Below, piece after piece: positions 8,324 to 16,363 of a stretch of DNA of 64,000 bases. Origin of the DNA: an uncultured Acetatifactor sp. (GTDB lineage: Bacteria > Bacillota > Clostridia > Lachnospirales > Lachnospiraceae). The position numbers were made by a program, and so were the translations under genes. Under the pieces are notes generated by a model. The model was not told the origin of the DNA. It saw only the letters and a program-made list of their open reading frames with translations, and searched no databases. Where the stretch lies: positions 62,001-126,000 of the forward strand of contig CAKRZO010000006.1 of assembly GCA_934433135.1 (NCBI GenBank), read 5' to 3'. Numbering within the stretch: position 1 is the stretch's first letter; every line of letters begins with the position of its first letter.

Positions 8324-10540
8324 CTAATATATCCTGATTTCCGGGACAATCGCTTTATTATAGTTATAGGCTTTTACAACAGTTATCCTTAAAGCAAACG
8401 ACTCCTGTGGTTCAATATCCATAACAATCTGTCGATAATAATTATCTCTTATGTGTTTTACCACCTGCCATTTACCATTTTTCATCAATTCTACATACAA
8501 TTCTGTAATCATTTTATCCGGCGCTGGTGCCGGTTTAAATCCAAAATGATGATTTGCCAACGGCATTTCAGCCGTAACCCTTACCTGGTTTATCTCATAT
8601 GCATCTTTCCACCGGAATACAATACTCTGCGGAATTTCCTTCTCTGAAATCCATGAATATGGTTCTTTTTTCATCTGTCGCGACTTTCCGTTAACTACAT
8701 TCTTCGGATTACCATCTTCCGTATAAGAATCAGCCGTAATTTCTGCTATTCTTGCCAAATCCTTTTCGTCCTCATTTTTACAATACAGTAAGGTCTGATC
8801 CTCTTTCATTAAAATTTGCTGTAATTCCTTTATCTTTGTCTCCCTTAATTTTCTTGGCATTACACCATACTTTTTGCAAAGCCCCGCCGCTGTACCTACT
8901 GCCTGTCCCATAGTAGCCGTTGTAAGCTGCGTTCTTGTAGACCCAAGTGCCATATGTGTCACGCTGATATTCCTGCCGGCCATCATTAAATTTTCTATAT
9001 TCTGAGAATATAGGCATCTGAAAGGAATCGGTGTCAGCGGCACTTCCTGATTCACTGTAAATTCACCTGCTTTTCCGGAGAAAATACCCTTTATATGATG
9101 TACATCCATACGCCAACCCGTATAACAGACTTCATCTTCGAAAAATGTTTTTCCATCATAGTCATTCTGAGTCATAATATAATCACCAATAAGTCTTCTT
9201 GACTCTCTCTTGGCAAGATATGTAGATAATAAACTCAATTTATAATTTTTAGCACGTTCCTTTTCTTTCCAGGAATTCTTCATCCAGTCAAAATATCCTG
9301 CCGTGATACGGATAAACGTATCTCTGACATACTCAGCTTCCCATAACTCATCGTAATCGTTGCGATTTTCTAACCACCAGGTACCACGTTCCAACCATAA
9401 TGGAGTTCTTCCCAGTTCTTCTCCCTCCGGCAATTTAAATGCCCATGCAGGTGCAGCAAAAGGAACTTCTTTTTCCGTTTCTTCTGCATAATAACAGCAA
9501 ATGGTGTCATTTAATGTTTCAACAGCTCTTGTAACGCAAGCGCTCATAGTATTACCATCTGCGATTTTCGGTGCAAAAGACTCTCCATGTTGAAAGGAGG
9601 CTTCTCTTCCAAGACGATACCCGGCATCCGCATAATAACCGATCCATCCGTCACCGGTACCATCCACAAAATAATTTGCACAGAATCTATGCTCTGTCAT
9701 GTTGTTTGTATCCTGAGCCAATACAGATTTGATTACACCATTCTCCATTTCGGCATCTGTAGCATACATATCCAGATACAAATCAATGTTTCGTTCTGCT
9801 TCCACAAAATGCAAAAATGCCTGTGACCAGGTCACCTTCTGCGCCAATACATAGCATTTTATCTGATAAATAATACCAGTTTCATGAAAACCTTGCGTAG
9901 CAGCTCCGTCATAGGACACTTTACTTTCATCTGAACCATTTCCACCCAGCATCGGTCTACCTGACAATAATGCTACCTTACAGCCATTTCTCGCAGCGGC
10001 AATTGCAGCAACTACAGCAGCAGCTCCGGAACCTGCAACTACCAAATCATAATCACTGTGTTCCCTCACTACACATTCAATACCTTTTATCTTTGCTCTT
10101 TGCTTTTTAAGTTTATTTACTTCCGGAGAGGGAGTAAAGTCATAATCATCAGTAATTACAATATCCGCAAATCTACCACACCATCCGGTTGTATCGTACA
10201 CTTTTAGCTCATGTTCCCCAGTCTCTAACTCAAAATCTGCCGCTACCTCAAAATACCAGCCGGCAATCTGCATAACACCTGAGATATGGGAATAAATAAC
10301 ATTATCCACTGCTATCTTCAGGCCATCCGGATCATATCCTACACACCAGTTTTTCGTACGGATAAAGAAACGGTAATATCCATTTTCCTTGATGCAGAAT
10401 TTCACAACGGCAGGCTCTACAGGTTCACCAACACCATCCGCCAACAGGTATCCTTGACCCATTTCACGCACAAATTGCGTATCTTTTATAAAACCACCGT
10501 AATTATCAAATTCCAATGCATCTATCCATATTGTCTCCAT
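8324..10540 (-). CDS. FAD-dependent oxidoreductase with N-terminal golvesin-like domain
   Basis: The protein is about 738 residues. ATG at 10540 is chosen because TGAGG lies nine bases upstream; a GTG 15 bases earlier is possible. Residues 1-145 look like a beta-sandwich carbohydrate or golvesin-type domain. A Rossmann dinucleotide site follows at about 165-190 (VVAGSGAAAVVAAIAA), then PMLGGNGS, as in the FAD_oxidored family (PF12831), whose members sit in many polysaccharide-use loci with mostly unknown reactions. A second beta-rich discoidin-like segment is at the C-terminus (about 590-738). There is no signal peptide, so it is cytoplasmic. It follows the ABC importer genes, so oxidation or reduction of an imported sugar is the likely job. 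The FAD fold is confident; the reaction is not known. Confidence 0.75.
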   Translation of the reverse strand: METIWIDALEFDNYGGFIKDTQFVREMGQGYLLADGVGEPVEPAVVKFCIKENGYYRFFIRTKNWCVGYDPDGLKIAVDNVIYSHISGVMQIAGWYFEVAADFELETGEHELKVYDTTGWCGRFADIVITDDYDFTPSPEVNKLKKQRAKIKGIECVVREHSDYDLVVAGSGAAAVVAAIAAARNGCKVALLSGRPMLGGNGSDESKVSYDGAATQGFHETGIIYQIKCYVLAQKVTWSQAFLHFVEAERNIDLYLDMYATDAEMENGVIKSVLAQDTNNMTEHRFCANYFVDGTGDGWIGYYADAGYRLGREASFQHGESFAPKIADGNTMSACVTRAVETLNDTICCYYAEETEKEVPFAAPAWAFKLPEGEELGRTPLWLERGTWWLENRNDYDELWEAEYVRDTFIRITAGYFDWMKNSWKEKERAKNYKLSLLSTYLAKRESRRLIGDYIMTQNDYDGKTFFEDEVCYTGWRMDVHHIKGIFSGKAGEFTVNQEVPLTPIPFRCLYSQNIENLMMAGRNISVTHMALGSTRTQLTTATMGQAVGTAAGLCKKYGVMPRKLRETKIKELQQILMKEDQTLLYCKNEDEKDLARIAEITADSYTEDGNPKNVVNGKSRQMKKEPYSWISEKEIPQSIVFRWKDAYEINQVRVTAEMPLANHHFGFKPAPAPDKMITELYVELMKNGKWQVVKHIRDNYYRQIVMDIEPQESFALRITVVKAYNYNKAIVPEIRIY

Positions 10541-10612
10541 TTTTCCAAACCTCACTGTCAGAATAATTAAGTGATTTTTACGTTCTGTTACTATATACCG
10601 TTGTAAACTAAA

Positions 10613-10647
10613 TCAGCAAACCAACACTTCAAGTGGCGGCTTGCTGA
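10613..10647 (-). terminator. hairpin between lipoprotein and oxidoreductase genes
   Basis: TCAGCAA at 10613-10619 pairs with TTGCTGA at 10641-10647, with an inner CACTT/AAGTG stem. On the minus strand it is followed by TTTAGTTT. It lies in the 227-base gap after the solute-binding lipoprotein gene and probably lowers read-through from the transporter into the oxidoreductase gene. I see no other gene in this gap. Confidence 0.5.
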
Positions 10648-10767
10648 CTTAGCCCTATAATGGCTATGTTCCTGCATGTCTAAAAGGCGGATATCACACT
10701 CTCACAGCCATCCATACAACTGTTTTCTAATATATCGGAATAAATACAAACCCGAGAATCAGAGATT

Positions 10768-12411
10768 TTATTTAAAACTTGCAATATACTCTAACATATC
10801 TGTACGATATTTCTCATATCCTGCTTTATAGAAACCATCTAATAATTCATCCCAATATTCAACCGGTTTATCGCCTGTAATAATCTTGGATTCTTCCGCC
10901 TTAATGAAGTTTTCATATTCGATATATGTCTGTTCTTTTGAAATTTCAGGTTTATATCCTCTATCCAAAGTCGGCCAATAGTTGTCAAATGATATCTGGA
11001 CTAAAGCAGTAAGTCTGTCGCGCACTTCTTTTGAATAAGACTTATTAATAAAGTATTCCGGTGCATCAGAACGACGTACAAAGCTGGTGAAAAGAACATT
11101 TTCCTGCAAATATGTTCCGTTTTCTTTATCTTTCGCCGCAATTGCATCTCGGAGCGAATAATCATAGTTACCATTTTCATCAATTACAAATCCAACACCT
11201 TCCAGGCTCTTTGCATTCAAGTTGACCCATTGTTCGTCAGACAACATATAGTCTACTAACTCCAATACTTTTTCCGGGTGTTCGCAAGTGGATGAAATTG
11301 CATAGAAATTCCAAATACCATTGCTGTATTCACCATATCTGTATGCGCCTACAGGATCACCCTCTACTACAACACCGGGAATAAAAATTTCTGTTGTCGG
11401 AGATTTTTCATCTACAGTGACATCCAAACTTGCTGCATATCCTGTGCGAATGCCATAGTTTGTTTCCCGGTCACGTGCTGACTTGCTGTCTAATACATAC
11501 GCATCCGAATCAATCACACCTGCTTCCCAGCATTTATTCATAAATTCCAAATACTGCTTATAGTAATCATAATTTTTAGAGTACTTCACGCTGTCAATTG
11601 TACCATCCGGGAATTCATACCAACCACCTACATGGAAGATACGATCTATACCGGTAAACAGCGTACCATTATTTTCATATGCTGAGATGCCAAATGTATC
11701 ATTAACCCCATTTCCATCCGGATCATTATAGGTAAAGGCATACAAAAGTTCATAGAATTCATCCAACGTTAAGTAATCACCTTCCTGAATGTCCATTCCA
11801 ACAGCATCAATCCACTCTTTTTTTACAAGGAAACCGTCTGCACGTGCAACAGTTGAACGAGGGAATCCCCAAATTCTTCCATCCTGTAATAAATCAAGTG
11901 CTTCCCATGATACCTGGTTTGTATGTTTCATAAGATTAGGATAATTTTCAATCAGACCTGAAATATCCGTAAACATCCCTGTTTCACAAGCATCCAGGAA
12001 ACTCACATTTGACATCCAGCTATTATCCATAAGTATCACATCAGGTCTATTGTCATCCAACAATGCCAACTGTACAGCATCATTATAACTACCGCTTGCC
12101 GGTACCTGCCACTCAATTTCAATGTTACATGCTTCTTCTAACTGTTTTTGCCACAAACCTGAAAGTGAGTTATCATCATAGTTGTAGTTTCCGATTTGAT
12201 CGTGCATAATAACAAGTTTTGCCGGTTCCTCCGTTGCTTCTTTTGCTTCTTTTGACACCTCAGAAACTGCTGTTGTTTTTTCAGATGTACTGCTGCCGGC
12301 TACGCTGCTCTCCTTTTGGTTCTGGTTTCCACACCCCACAAGCGCACCCGTGACAAGTGTTGTTGCCAATACACACGAAAGCATCCTTTTTACAAAATTC
12401 TTTTTCATCAT
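10768..12411 (-). CDS. ABC transporter solute-binding lipoprotein (LplA-type)
   Basis: This is the extracellular carbohydrate-binding lipoprotein of the importer. It has an n-region with KKNFVKR, a hydrophobic stretch and a GALVGC lipobox with Cys27, then a Ser/Thr/Glu-rich linker (about 30-65) and a family 1 solute-binding fold. Motifs such as DDNRPDVILMDNSW near 110-125 and PDGNGVNDTFGIS are typical of LplA/YtcQ-like binders of oligosaccharides. The length of 547 residues is normal for this class. GGAGG lies before the ATG. It is the last gene of the permease-permease-lipoprotein transcription unit. No dedicated ATPase gene is present in the window; such importers usually share an MsmK-type ATPase encoded elsewhere. 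Confidence 0.9.
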   Translation of the reverse strand: MMKKNFVKRMLSCVLATTLVTGALVGCGNQNQKESSVAGSSTSEKTTAVSEVSKEAKEATEEPAKLVIMHDQIGNYNYDDNSLSGLWQKQLEEACNIEIEWQVPASGSYNDAVQLALLDDNRPDVILMDNSWMSNVSFLDACETGMFTDISGLIENYPNLMKHTNQVSWEALDLLQDGRIWGFPRSTVARADGFLVKKEWIDAVGMDIQEGDYLTLDEFYELLYAFTYNDPDGNGVNDTFGISAYENNGTLFTGIDRIFHVGGWYEFPDGTIDSVKYSKNYDYYKQYLEFMNKCWEAGVIDSDAYVLDSKSARDRETNYGIRTGYAASLDVTVDEKSPTTEIFIPGVVVEGDPVGAYRYGEYSNGIWNFYAISSTCEHPEKVLELVDYMLSDEQWVNLNAKSLEGVGFVIDENGNYDYSLRDAIAAKDKENGTYLQENVLFTSFVRRSDAPEYFINKSYSKEVRDRLTALVQISFDNYWPTLDRGYKPEISKEQTYIEYENFIKAEESKIITGDKPVEYWDELLDGFYKAGYEKYRTDMLEYIASFK

Positions 12412-12478
12412 GGTTCCTCCTGATATAGTTATTTTATATTAAAGACCATTGTCTTTATATACGAAATGCCGCCTTCAG

Positions 12479-13396
12479 CTACCCTTTTACGCTGCCGACC
12501 ATGACACCCTTCGCAAAATATCTTTGTAAGAACGGGTATACACACATGATTGGTACTGTAGAGATTACAACTGTCGCATATTGTATGGTCGTTGATTTAA
12601 TTCTTGCCTGCGCAATTTCAAGTGCTAACGGATCCATTCCCTCTTCCAGCAAATCTGTACTTGCAGTTGTCAGTATTTCCTTCATAACCAACGATATCGG
12701 CCACAAATCTCTGTTCTTAATGTAAATTTGAGCTCCGAAGTAGGAATTCCATGCACCCACTGCCAAAAATAAAGCAACCGATGCCAACACAGGCTTAGAC
12801 AGAGGAACGACAATTCTTGCCAGGATAAAAGGTTCGCTTGCTCCGTCTACCATAGCCGCCTCTACTAATTCATAAGGAAGTTCTCTTAAAAAGCTCATCA
12901 TAATTACACAATTAAAGGCAGTAAAGGCTCCGGGCAGAATCAACGCCCATAATGTATCAATAAGTCCCAATGATTTGATATTTAAGTAATTAGGAATCAT
13001 TCCTGCATTAAAGACCATCGTGAAAATCATTAAGCCTATAAAGAAAGGTTTTCCTTTTGTTTCTTTTCTGGCCAAAAACCACGCAAACAGCAAATTCACA
13101 GTCAATCCCAACAGGGTAGATCCTACGGTAACAATAATTGTATTAATGTAACTACGCCAGAAACCACCATTTTTCAATACGAGGCTGTACGCATCTATTG
13201 TAAGACGTCTTGGCCAGATAATCCACGGTGCCTTTAAATACTCATCGTAATCTGAAAAAGACACTGCTACTACGTTTAAAATAGGATATAACATTGCTAA
13301 AGCGATCAAGGTTAAAAAGATGTAGTTTGCAATAACAAATATCCTTTCTCCCATACTGATTCTATATCTGGTAGGACGTATGTTTTTCTTTACCAT
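12479..13396 (-). CDS. carbohydrate ABC transporter permease (LplC/MalG-type)
   Basis: This is a 305-residue inner-membrane permease with six predicted hydrophobic helices. The EAA loop, ELVEAAMVDGASEPFILARI with G and P after it (about 210-240), contacts the ATPase. The sequence resembles LplC/YtcP-type subunits, the usual partners of LplB in Firmicutes. Its ATG overlaps the stop of the upstream permease by 7 bases (ATGGTAA), with GGGAGG placed inside the upstream gene, so the two are co-translated. With the 14310-13390 permease it forms the channel for the sugar bound by the lipoprotein encoded next. The substrate is not visible from the sequence. Confidence 0.93.
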   Translation of the reverse strand: MVKKNIRPTRYRISMGERIFVIANYIFLTLIALAMLYPILNVVAVSFSDYDEYLKAPWIIWPRRLTIDAYSLVLKNGGFWRSYINTIIVTVGSTLLGLTVNLLFAWFLARKETKGKPFFIGLMIFTMVFNAGMIPNYLNIKSLGLIDTLWALILPGAFTAFNCVIMMSFLRELPYELVEAAMVDGASEPFILARIVVPLSKPVLASVALFLAVGAWNSYFGAQIYIKNRDLWPISLVMKEILTTASTDLLEEGMDPLALEIAQARIKSTTIQYATVVISTVPIMCVYPFLQRYFAKGVMVGSVKG

Positions 13397-14310
13397 AATC
13401 CATTTCCTCCCATACGTTTCGACAAGAAGTTTGAAAGAAAGACCATTATTGCGCCAACTAAAGATTGGAAAAATCCAATTGCCGATGCAAAACTATATCT
13501 TCCCTCTCTTAACCCCACCTGGTATGAGTACGTTTCCAGCACATCCGCTACTGACTTATTGGGAGAATTCATCAAAAGCCATATTTGTTCAAACCCATTT
13601 GTCAATACATTACCCATACTCATAATAAGCATAACAGTTATCGTTCCGGCTATACAAGGCAAGGTGATATGTAACATTCGCTGCCTGCGGTTTGCTCCGT
13701 CAATCATCGCTGCCTCATACAACTGCATGTCCACTCCCGCTAATGCCGCCATGTATATAATAGTTCCCCATCCGGCTTCCTTCCACACGGTAGAAGTTAT
13801 CAGAACTGTTCGAAACCATTTGGGGTTGGTTAGAAAATCAACTTTATTACCCCCGAGTGCCACGATGAAATTATTGATAATGCCATTTGACTGAGACAGC
13901 AATCCGTTAACTATAGTGATAACCACAACCCACGACAAAAAATGCGGCAGGTACATAATCGTTTGAAGAGTTTTCTTATATGCTGCATTTTTCATTTCGT
14001 TCATCAGCAGCGCCAAAACAACAGGAAGCGGGAAGCTCCATAACAGACGGAGCACACTTGTCAAAATCGAATTTTTTAATACACGAAGAAAATTCGCCGA
14101 TTTAAATAACTTTTGAAAATGTTCCAATCCAACCCATTTAGATCCCCATATTCCTTTGACTATAGAATACTCTCGAAATGCAATCTGCAATCCATACATG
14201 GGCAGCAATTTAAATATAATAATATTCAAAAGTGCAGGTACCGCAAAAAAATATAACCAGTAATATCTCTTAATATGTTTGCATAAGGATTTCGCTTTAC
14301 CCTTTTTCAT
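13390..14310 (-). CDS. carbohydrate ABC transporter permease (LplB-type)
   Basis: This is the first gene of the importer unit: 306 residues, a basic N-terminus (KKGKAKSLCKHIKR), then six hydrophobic segments and the EAA loop LYEAAMIDGANRRQRMLHIT at about 200-220. LplB/YtcP-type permeases of this length pair with an LplC-type partner. GAGGAG lies at good spacing before the ATG. About 40 bases upstream is a promoter with -10 TATAAT preceded by an 18-bp motif that is also found before the GH3 gene, so importer and glycosidase are probably co-regulated by the two-component system encoded upstream. Confidence 0.93.
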   Translation of the reverse strand: MKKGKAKSLCKHIKRYYWLYFFAVPALLNIIIFKLLPMYGLQIAFREYSIVKGIWGSKWVGLEHFQKLFKSANFLRVLKNSILTSVLRLLWSFPLPVVLALLMNEMKNAAYKKTLQTIMYLPHFLSWVVVITIVNGLLSQSNGIINNFIVALGGNKVDFLTNPKWFRTVLITSTVWKEAGWGTIIYMAALAGVDMQLYEAAMIDGANRRQRMLHITLPCIAGTITVMLIMSMGNVLTNGFEQIWLLMNSPNKSVADVLETYSYQVGLREGRYSFASAIGFFQSLVGAIMVFLSNFLSKRMGGNGLW

Positions 14311-14348
14311 TTATTACTCCTCTTTTCATCTTTTCATTCAGCACATAA

Positions 14349-14392
14349 ATTATAACAGTTTTATATTTTTGTAACAATCTCACATTTTTTAC
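14349..14392 (-). promoter_or_regulatory. importer promoter with shared activator-site motif
   Basis: On the minus strand: GTAAAAAATGTGAGATTG (14392-14375), overlapping a weak -35 TTGTTA (14377-14372), then 17 bases to TATAAT (14354-14349). The same motif with one mismatch occurs at exactly the same distance, 20 bases, from a TATAAT before the GH3 gene. A conserved block touching a poor -35 box is what an AraC-type activator site looks like. The YesN-like regulator encoded upstream is the obvious candidate; that link is inference. Confidence 0.65.
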
Positions 14393-14446
14393 CACTTTTA
14401 TATATCTCATTTAACAAAAAGTACAACAAAGCTTTTTCCGCTTTTG

Positions 14447-14487
14447 CCTTTTTATATTATTTTTACTTTTTTATATTATTTTTACTT
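14447..14487. repeat. AT-rich duplicated segment, copy B (before importer genes)
   Basis: Two tandem units of the type TTTTTATATTATTTTTAC. A nearly identical pair lies at 16321-16363, directly after the histidine kinase gene. In both places the repeat is followed, on the minus strand, by GCGGAAA-containing sequence and about 55 bases later by the shared promoter motif, so the whole intergenic stretch appears duplicated. The remaining bases of the 14311-14599 gap hold only the promoter and AT-rich spacer. Confidence 0.7.
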
Positions 14488-14599
14488 CTGCTAATATAGC
14501 TTATTGACAGTCTTTCCGGTTACTGAATTTTAGCATTTTGTAAATGCTCGATTGCGCCGGAATACTCTACCAATAACGTGTAAGAAGCAATCACAATTG

Positions 14600-16168
14600 T
14601 CACTTAAACTTCACATCATATGTCAGGACACCTTTTGCAGGATAATTGCCCTTCAAAACCTCCAGCGTATCTATAACTCCATTTACAGCTGCCGAGCCAA
14701 TCAAGATACGTGGTATATGAGGGATATCTTCTAAAACATAAGGATTTCCAAAATGTACAACTGTGGATATTCTACCCGATGCCTGCATTGCATCCATAAG
14801 AGAAATGATGCGTGAAGTCAGGCATTCCTTTCCTACATAGCACTGGCTGTCCTGATAGGTAATAAATACAACTTCATACCCTCTGGAATCAGACAATGCT
14901 CTTGATACTTTCCACGGAGATGGAAAATTATTCAGTGCGCAGACTTTCGAATTACAAAATGACTGATTCAGCTTTTCCATAATCAATTGAGGACTATACC
15001 ATCCGCCGCTAAAGGTATCTGCTAAAACCTTTCCCTGATCGGTAACCTCAATCTCATTGTCTGTCAACACAATGAAAAAGTATTTTCCATCACAGTCCAG
15101 CGCCACGGACCTCCCCTTATCTACGCGTGCATAGACAGAATTTCTGCTGATGTTTTTATAGTTTTCAATATCTACTGCAGTAATCTGCGCATCTTTTGGC
15201 ATTTTGGTTGTTTTTCGCTGCGCATCCAGTACTCTCCGGGCAGCCTCATTTAAACGTTCTGACGTAATGAAACCTTGTTCATATCTTTCTTTGATTACAC
15301 GATAAGACTTTTGTACATCGTATTTCCAACTTAAAGCAATATCATTACCGGCTGCAATAGAAATAGCAATGGGTGCTTCCTCACCGAACTTTGCTACTAC
15401 CCCCATCATATCCATTGCATCCGTTATTAAAAATCCATCAAATCCCTGCTCCCTGATAATGCCGATCACCTTTTCAGACAAACTTGCGGGATATTCATTA
15501 TCAATATGAATGAATCGCTGATGTTCCGTCATAATACCATCAATCAAGTCTTGTTTCATCAGTTCTTTATAGGGATACAAATCATAGTCCAATAACTGCT
15601 CCTTTGTTTGATCCGAATAGGTCTCTGCCATATGAGAATCCAAACCTGCAGGATTATTTCCGCCCGGATAATGCTTAGCTACGGTCAGTACACCGCCATC
15701 ATGCATTCCTCTTGCAATCGCCGCCGCAAGTTTAGTTACTTTATATTTGTCACTCCCGAGGGATCGTATGTTGCCTCCGCAAACTGTTCGTTCCTTTTTC
15801 ATATCAAGAACAGGATTGCAGACAACATTGTACCCCATATTTCTGGCTGTTACTGCGGTTATTTTTCCAAATGTGTAAGCAAGTTTCTCATCATTTACAC
15901 AACCAAGCTCATTATGACGTCCGATTTTATAAGGTTCCAGACCGCTTTCTGCATCGGTAAAAATCAAAATCGGATAATCAGCAAGTTCTTTTATCTCGGC
16001 GATCACCTCCGCACTATTAGGCATATCCGGTCTTACCCACACCGATCCTAATGCATGATTGCGGATCAACTCATAGATATACCCTTTATTGTTCTCAAGC
16101 AAAATAGGATTTAAAACCATTCCGAATTTTTGTTCCAGCGTCAGCTCTTCCAACTTTAATTCTTTCAT
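14600..16168 (-). CDS. GH3 beta-N-acetylhexosaminidase-like enzyme (NagZ-type)
   Basis: This is a 522-residue cytoplasmic glycoside hydrolase family 3 protein. The N-terminal barrel carries KHYPGG at 165-170 followed by D177 and H179, the Asp-His acid/base dyad on the flexible loop that marks the NagZ subgroup, and the nucleophile in FLITDAMDM (Asp250). A second alpha/beta/alpha domain follows (about 345-522), as in two-domain Firmicute NagZ. The family removes terminal beta-GlcNAc, and some members act as phosphorylases. GGAGG precedes the ATG. It lies between the sensor kinase and importer genes with its own promoter. The absence of a signal peptide means it acts on imported oligosaccharides. 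The exact sugar is uncertain, but MurQ in the same locus agrees with GlcNAc/MurNAc chemistry. Confidence 0.85.
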   Translation of the reverse strand: MKELKLEELTLEQKFGMVLNPILLENNKGYIYELIRNHALGSVWVRPDMPNSAEVIAEIKELADYPILIFTDAESGLEPYKIGRHNELGCVNDEKLAYTFGKITAVTARNMGYNVVCNPVLDMKKERTVCGGNIRSLGSDKYKVTKLAAAIARGMHDGGVLTVAKHYPGGNNPAGLDSHMAETYSDQTKEQLLDYDLYPYKELMKQDLIDGIMTEHQRFIHIDNEYPASLSEKVIGIIREQGFDGFLITDAMDMMGVVAKFGEEAPIAISIAAGNDIALSWKYDVQKSYRVIKERYEQGFITSERLNEAARRVLDAQRKTTKMPKDAQITAVDIENYKNISRNSVYARVDKGRSVALDCDGKYFFIVLTDNEIEVTDQGKVLADTFSGGWYSPQLIMEKLNQSFCNSKVCALNNFPSPWKVSRALSDSRGYEVVFITYQDSQCYVGKECLTSRIISLMDAMQASGRISTVVHFGNPYVLEDIPHIPRILIGSAAVNGVIDTLEVLKGNYPAKGVLTYDVKFK

Positions 16169-16224
16169 ACCAGTCCTCCATTCTCTTATAGTCTTTGAAA
16201 AAAATTTACAAATCTGATATAAGA

Positions 16225-16268
16225 ATTATAACTATTTGACAAACCTGAAGCAATTTCACATTTTTTAC
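16225..16268 (-). promoter_or_regulatory. GH3 promoter with shared activator-site motif
   Basis: On the minus strand: GTAAAAAATGTGAAATTG (16268-16251), weak -35 TTGCTT (16253-16248), 17-base spacer, -10 TATAAT (16230-16225). It matches the importer promoter at 17 of 18 motif positions with identical spacing. It starts just after the terminator of the two-component operon, so the GH3 gene has an independent, probably activated, start. Confidence 0.65.
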
Positions 16269-16283
16269 TATTTCTGTATTTTT

Positions 16284-16327
16284 TATGACAAAAAAAGTGC
16301 GGTCAAAAAAACTTTCCGCACTTTTTT
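16284..16327 (-). terminator. terminator of the two-component operon
   Basis: AAAAAAGTGCGG (16291-16302) pairs with CCGCACTTTTTT (16316-16327). Read on the minus strand it is a GTGCGG/CCGCAC stem followed by TTTTTTTGTC. It sits 23 bases after the kinase stop codon. Confidence 0.85.
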
Positions 16328-16363
16328 ATATTATTTTTACTTTTTTATATTATTCTTCACTTC
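16321..16363. repeat. AT-rich duplicated segment, copy A (end of kinase gene)
   Basis: This near-copy of the segment at 14447-14487 overlaps the last codons of the histidine kinase. Because it includes coding sequence here and only spacer at 14.4 kb, this is probably the parent copy. The two copies flank the GH3 gene as direct repeats. Confidence 0.7.

Noticed and set aside
14447..16363. Transposon carrying the GH3 gene between direct repeats
   Set aside because: The repeats are the kinase gene end plus its downstream promoter region, with no transposase or terminal inverted repeats; a segmental duplication explains them better.
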